64,000 bases of DNA from Cucumis sativus (lineage: Eukaryota > Streptophyta > Magnoliopsida > Cucurbitales > Cucurbitaceae): the NCBI RefSeq assembly GCF_000004075.3, contig NC_026661.2, positions 17,326,307 to 17,390,306 of the forward strand. Direction: 5' to 3'. The notes beneath the pieces are model-generated. The model had not been told where the DNA came from and searched no databases. It worked only from the letters and a program-made list of their open reading frames with translations. The position numbers and the translations under genes are program-made. Shown in pieces: positions 58,343-64,000 of the stretch (positions are counted from its first letter, which is position 1; every line of letters starts with the position of its first letter).

Positions 58343-61300
58343 TTATCTCTTTGAAAGGGTCCTGTAAATTCCTCTGATTGTATTTGGAGTGGTTCGACAG
58401 CAACCTCCAAATATCGATGCCCCGGTCTCACACCATTTGTTTACATAAGATACAAAATCATCATCAGAGACCCCAGTATTTTGCTGCAGCACGTAGTAAA
58501 AAAAGTTACATTTCAGGGCTATTCTTCAAATACCACAGTTAAGAGATAAGTTAACATTTCATTCCTCTTATTTCTAGTTTTAAACTTAGTACAGAATGAC
58601 TGTCGGAAATGATAACAAACCTGTCCCTTCAGAAATGAAATTAAGATCAATTTTTAACGAGAGAAGAATTCATGGAACTTATTTATGTATGTTAGAACTC
58701 TTTCAAACAGCGAAATATTATTACAATTGAACTTCAATATATAAAATAAATTTTCGTTATAATTGTAAATTAAGGAAGAGAACACACTCCTTTAGTCAAC
58801 ATATGGGAAGTGGGATTGAACCTCAGACCTCAACTAAGTTGATAGTTCAAATGCATGTTTGTTGATTATTGCAAATCTAGATCATTTACTAGCATTGTAC
58901 ACAAATTACCATCAACGATTAGCCTTAGGTCTATTAGGAACGATCTCTACACAAACAGGGTGGACGGTTGTTTGGAGTATAGAAGAATTTTATATTTCAC
59001 TCATATAAACAAACCAAATCATTCAATGTATATGCCAATGTGCAATCTGGTACCAACCAAATATTAAATATCGTACAAGTTTTTAGACACTAATGAAATA
59101 GAACCAAGTGGTTGTCTAATGGAATCGATTGAGGTGCAAGCGAGCTGTTTGAGCAACTACTAGCTCAATCACAGGGGTGGGAAAAAAAATGGGAGAACAA
59201 AAATTCCACCTTGCCTGATTCATTTTTCAGCTCTGGCCTGGCTACGTGTTCTTTATAAAATGTAATTCCATTTAAATTTTCCAACAGGCTTGTTATGTAA
59301 CCACAAACACTGTTTCACCTTCTTCGGAAGGTCAATTTTTTTTTAAAAAAAAATTAGATGGAGGATAAGTAGTTTTTGTGATCGACATGCGTTAGCATCT
59401 CGGCACGGTAAAGGGCAAAAAATTAATGAAACCAATCTCTTATCTGTTCTTCAAAAAAAGTTTTGGAAAGTGCATCGGAGAAATATAATAATTTCAACTA
59501 AAGAAATATCTGAAAAGACTAGAGATAACGATACTTATGAAATGAACTTACCACCCATTCCTTTAGATCAGCATCATAACTTTCACCACTATTTGGATAT
59601 ATCACTATAGGCTTTGTAGTGACCTGAAAGAGTAATAAATTAGTTCGCCACTGCTGCTTGCCCGGTAAGGAACTAAGGATGTATCCATTCAAAATAATAT
59701 AAAAAAAACGAACTCACACCATGCCATCAATAGATACAAGATAACTATAAAAATAAAAAGAAATTAACACATTTCAACTTATCTCACGAGTGAAGAACAA
59801 GTGAAACTCAAGAAAGGAAGAGGAAAGGACATCAATGCAACAAACAAATAATCAGAAAAAAATGGTAAATTTTTCTCTTTTCTTCCAATTTTTAATTTTA
59901 TACAGAAATTAATGAAAAGCCAATAAAAGTTTGCATATATCCCTTGGCATTAACCTTGAAAAGGCTCTAACATTCAACTATCTGGAACAAATGTGATAGA
60001 CAAATGAAATACATTAAACTCAAATGTTGTACTTTCGACAGAAGTGCATTGTCTAATTGAGATTGTTCAATTAAAAAATAAAATGGGATATTTTACCTTC
60101 TTTATGGAAGATATTAGACCATGAATAAATCTGGGTGGTGTACAGTTAATTCCAACTGCAACGGTATTTCTGCATGATTCAGCAATCGAAACACATTCTG
60201 AATAAGAATCACCACTAACCACATGGATGCCATCCTTTGAGTTGAAAGCAAACCATGCAGGAAGGCTTATATTTTCTTCCTCCAAGAGTTCTGCATATGC
60301 CTGTACACATAGCAGCATGCATGATCAACCAATCAATGTCCAAATTACACAGCATGCAATGACAAAGTACCAGTAAAGTGATCATGATCTCAGAAAAAAA
60401 AAAAAATCTTTAAAAAATTGCATGTTGCACTTAAAAATTTCAATGAAAGGAGATGGTCCCAGATATGAAAAATATATAAAGTTCACGATGCACCCCCATT
60501 AAAAGATGACATGGTTGTTAGTTTTGATGCATTAGGATCAAATACCTTAGCTTCAAGCTTATTGGGAATGGTTTCAAATGCAATCAGGTCAGCCCCTGAC
60601 TCTGCAAGCACTTTTACTCTTTTCCTATGGAATTCTTTCAGAGCCTCAAGTGTCATACTATCACCATAAATACCACTACAAAGGGTAGAAACAAAAAGAA
60701 CATCCAATCACTTATGAGTTGAAATTAGACAGAAGTTTTTACGTTGGTTATAGTTGGCATAAAAAATTGATAGATAGAAGGTTGCATTTACTGTTGAAAC
60801 ATCCAAATAAAACTTCATATATCGAGGTAAAATCCCTCTAGAATTAGTATTTAGATTAAATAAAACTAATAATAATAATAATAATAAATCGACTCACCTG
60901 TACTCAGACCCATCAGCCAAATATGCTCCATAGCTCCCCACAGAAGCTGCTATAAGTATCTGACGTTTTTTGAAAATTCTACCATCTGGACTCTCATCAG
61001 GAGTACTTGTATTACACCTGTCATAATAATTAACCCGTGCTGTACAGGCGATCTCCACACTCTTTCTTAACAAGGATTCACTTTCATCTGTTGTATATCC
61101 TTTGGACTCAAATCCCTGGATGGTGGCCTGGGGAGATAAAATGACAATTGGTTTGACATTTTTATGATAGAAACATCATTAGAAAAATCAGATGGGAGAA
61201 TTACTTGATAAGATGCCGTGATGATAATATCCGCCCCTGCTTCAAGGTAATCCATGTGTACCTGTACCACACAATGCGATAATGATGCGTAAAATTCAAT

Positions 61301-61503
61301 TGAAATTCAAACTATAATTTATACGTGCTATTGTTATTATTGACCACCATTTTACTTGACTGCATTGTTTTTTATCATTTCATACTTTATAATTAGTTTC
61401 AGTCCATAAGAGCTTTATATCCCACTTCTAAAGGTTCTTGTTGACAAATAAAATAACATCATAGAAAATTATCAATACTTTAAAAGAAAGCAAAGTGACA
61501 CCC

Positions 61504-61534
<31 letters not shown>

Positions 61535-62439
61535 AAAAAAAAGCCAAAACGAGAAAGGTTCTTATTGACAAATGACATCATAAAAAATGCTAAATATATT
61601 TATATGAAGTATGAAAATGAAGAAAAAGCTGAAAAGGCACCATATAGAAGGAGTTGTGTCATCTGTCTTGTTACTTTGTTCCTACTTTTGCCCCCATACA
61701 ACAATGAAGGCAGTAAAATCTACGTTTGAACATGCTGTTAACCATGTTAAAAAGCCTTTTTGTAACTCTTTCCACTAAAATTCATCAAGTCAAAGCGACC
61801 ATGAAATGCTTTTAAGAGCAACAGAACGAAACAACAAAGTGATTTACTAAAAACTAAAAGAACTTTTCAGCACTCTCAAACAAACCTAAAAGTGAGCCAA
61901 ACCCAATGGGTGAATACAAATTTGTAAATTCAACAAACAAAACACTGAAAACAGAATTAAATTGGTTACAAACTAAAGCTATTTTCATGAAAGGGGTGAA
62001 ATATGAGCAGAAAAAAGCTCCACCCACCTAAAAAACTAGAGATCAATCATTATAATTAAGTGAAAGCGAAATCCTAAAGATTAGTGTTATAATTGACTTT
62101 TCAAAACAACATAGATGGTGAGAAGAATTAGAGAATAAAAATTAAAAATTGAGAAAGCAATTCTGATTATACTAAGATCAACATTATATATATTTTTTCC
62201 TTGAACGAAAACAGAATTACAAAAGCAATTAAGAAACCAAAAAACTGAAGATATACTCTGTGAATAAGGTGAGGGGAAGTGAGGAGACATTTAGCGCTCC
62301 AAAGAGGATCGTTAAGGTCGGCGCCGTGTCGTTCGAGCTCGGTGGCCAAACCACCATCAACAATGGCGGTTCCACCGGCATTTCTGAGAAATTGAGTCAT
62401 GAATGCCGATGACAGTGCATGGGAAGTAGAATGGGCCAT
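58343..62439 (-). CDS. HMT: Homocysteine S-methyltransferase, seven exons, 338 aa
   Basis: Exons from the start: 62439-62257, 61261-61205, 61127-60898, 60675-60546, 60300-60097, 59623-59552 and 58483-58343, all GT-AG, joining in frame. The enzyme moves a methyl group from S-methylmethionine (or S-adenosylmethionine) to homocysteine to give methionine, part of the plant S-methylmethionine cycle. Seen in the sequence: VDGGLATELERHGADLNDPLWS near the start, GADIIITASYQ, AASVGSYGAYLADGSEY, GADLIAFETIPN, and the zinc ligands Cys253 (GINCTPP), Cys320 and Cys321 (GGCCRTTP). Length agrees with family members (about 325-350 aa). No transit peptide is obvious, so it is likely cytosolic. A second Met at residue 14 is a possible alternative start. 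The HMT1/2/3 subgroup cannot be assigned by eye, and selenocysteine methyltransferase activity is possible in some relatives. Confidence 0.95.
61430..61588. repeat. Imperfect direct repeat flanking a C24-A18 tract in HMT intron 1
   Basis: 61430-61469 (AAAGGTTCTTGTTGACAAAT and on, to CATCATAGAAAAT) recurs at 61554-61588 with a few changes. Between them lie 24 C and 18 A at 61501-61542. The tract is intronic, so it does not affect the protein. Confidence 0.85.
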
Positions 62440-64000
62440 TGCAGAAAAAGATCAATGAGTGGAAGGAAAGAATGGAGGATGGAAGGAATGGGGGAAATAT
62501 TGAGTATGAAATTGATAGTAAGGCGTCAGAGATTCGTTAGGCTAATCAAAGATTCGAGAAGGTCAGAAGGAACACTTCCAACTCATCTAATCATAAATGG
62601 ATTTTTAATTTTTATCCAAATATTTATGACACAATCGAAACATCCAGAATCAATTTTATTAAATTTAAATAACTAACAAAATTAACAAAATAAAAAGCCA
62701 AAAAAATTCAACTTCTATCCATTTATTTAGAAATTTTATAAGCATGTCTATTACAGAACTCATCAAAAAAATAATTATGCTGGAAATAAACAAATTATAT
62801 CATTTAAAATAAGTTTGAAAAATAGTATTTCTTATGATGGAAAAGCAATATGAATATGTTGAAATTATTTACCATTAGCAAAGAAAAAAGTCAATGTGTG
62901 CTAATTTAAAGGTTGAAATATTTTAGAAAAAATTGTGTAGTTGATTTCAATTTGGAAGGATTTTGATTTGAAATACACAGGTTGGCTTCCAAATTTATGA
63001 TTGTTATTAAGTATTGATGAGGAATCCAAATTGTTTGATTTAAGGCATGAAATGGACGACCTTAGCCCTAGTGGTGGATACATTTTTCCAAGTCAAATCC
63101 TTTAAATAAACAACCCTTGGAAGTTAGCATCAAAATGCAGCACACAACACAACAAATGAAATATTGTACAAGGGAAATGATATTAATATGAAGAATGGGA
63201 AGTTCCTTCTCCATCAACATTTCATAGAGAAAAGTCGTTTTTTTGTACTTTGTTGTAGTGCGTGCTTTGTTTTGGAACCGGTCTAATGACTTTTTCGTGA
63301 GGTATCCTAGTGATTGAGTTTCACGATGGTTTCCATGTTTCTTTTTGAACTTTGATTTTTATTTATTTATTTACTATCTTTGTAACATTTAAAATAGAAA
63401 CCCTTTAACTTCCGATTTTGTGTCCCTTTTTTCATTCATTATCAATGAAAGCATGCAACTGTTTCTAAGAGGGAATGAAAACAAACAAACTACTCCCGTA
63501 ACACATCTTACTTAAATAGGGTATGTTCTATAGGTTATACAACTTGTTTTCGAGTTCTAAATGTAGTCACATAAAAAATATTCCTAAATGTCAAATTTGG
63601 ACATAGAAATCACTCCGTGTAAGTCTTTATTTAAAAATATATTAATGGACTTCAACTACGGTTTAAAAGAATCAATAAAAATAACACTTCTTCTGAAGTC
63701 AATTCATTGTTTGGAGAAAGTACTTTTTAGACTCTTTTTAATGTACTGACATGTGTATTTTCCAGAGTCTAAAACCAAAAAACATTAAAGAACATTGGCT
63801 AGGATTGTTTTCACTAATTTTTCTTATCCCTTTTACCTAACTAGATATGCACTGAACAGTCCAAATATGTACCTATGTCCACCAGAAAGCAAAGAGTTAA
63901 CAAAGGAGGAAAAGGAAAATGAGTATGAGAATGCCAAATCAGTTTGAGCCCAAAAATATATATATATATATGTGTGTGTGTGCCAATCAGCTGTTCCTTG
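62440..64000. other. HMT upstream region and AT-rich spacer
   Basis: 62440-62580 is of balanced composition and probably carries the HMT leader and promoter. Beyond it is AT-rich DNA without a supported gene. It ends in a compound (AT)n(GT)n microsatellite at about 63956-63982. Confidence 0.5.

Noticed and set aside
1..64000. Search for CRISPR arrays, tRNA genes, known miRNA precursors or a biosynthetic gene cluster
   Set aside because: No regularly spaced repeats, no tRNA-like B-box in a foldable context, no match to the miRNA families I know by sequence, and the genes present belong to unrelated pathways.

Overview
This is nuclear DNA of a flowering plant. Genes are split by GT-AG (and two GC-AG) introns, the long spacers are AT-rich, and plant LTR retrotransposons and an L1-like LINE are present. 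The gene set is that of a eudicot: vicilin/sucrose-binding-like storage protein, P-class PPR protein, plant inositol-polyphosphate 5-phosphatase, RING-H2 protein and homocysteine S-methyltransferase. A short GATA/TATC-rich hairpin repeat and general composition suggest a cucurbit (Cucumis-like) genome; that is an inference and was not tested by any search.

Layout. 336-4124 (+) is a six-exon vicilin-like cupin gene of 485 aa. 7941-10331 (+) is an intronless 796-aa PPR gene. 10888-18612 is a Ty3/gypsy retrotransposon on the minus strand, bounded by a perfect 5-bp target-site duplication. It is broken by a 5'-truncated LINE (11303 to about 12700) and by a partly deleted second LTR element (about 14980-15980) that carries a 5S-rRNA-like sequence. 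Its gag region holds a 279-bp tandem duplication with a short inverted patch at the junction. 18613-35850 is mostly gene-poor, AT-rich DNA with hairpin repeats and microsatellites. 35859-38820 (-) is a ten-exon inositol polyphosphate 5-phosphatase gene of 558 aa. 39.8-53.3 kb is a second gene-poor stretch. 53305-53784 (+) is a one-exon membrane RING-H2 gene. 54600-56798 (+) encodes a charged 192-aa protein I do not recognise. 58343-62439 (-) is a seven-exon homocysteine S-methyltransferase gene of 338 aa.

The genes are unrelated neighbours with separate jobs: seed storage, organelle RNA processing, phosphoinositide signalling, ubiquitination and the methionine/S-methylmethionine cycle. They do not form an operon-like or clustered system. 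I found no CRISPR array, tRNA gene or metabolic gene cluster. The most unusual material lies in the nested retroelements: the 5S-like insert, the template-switch-like duplication, and a C(n)A(n) tract that occurs twice in the window.
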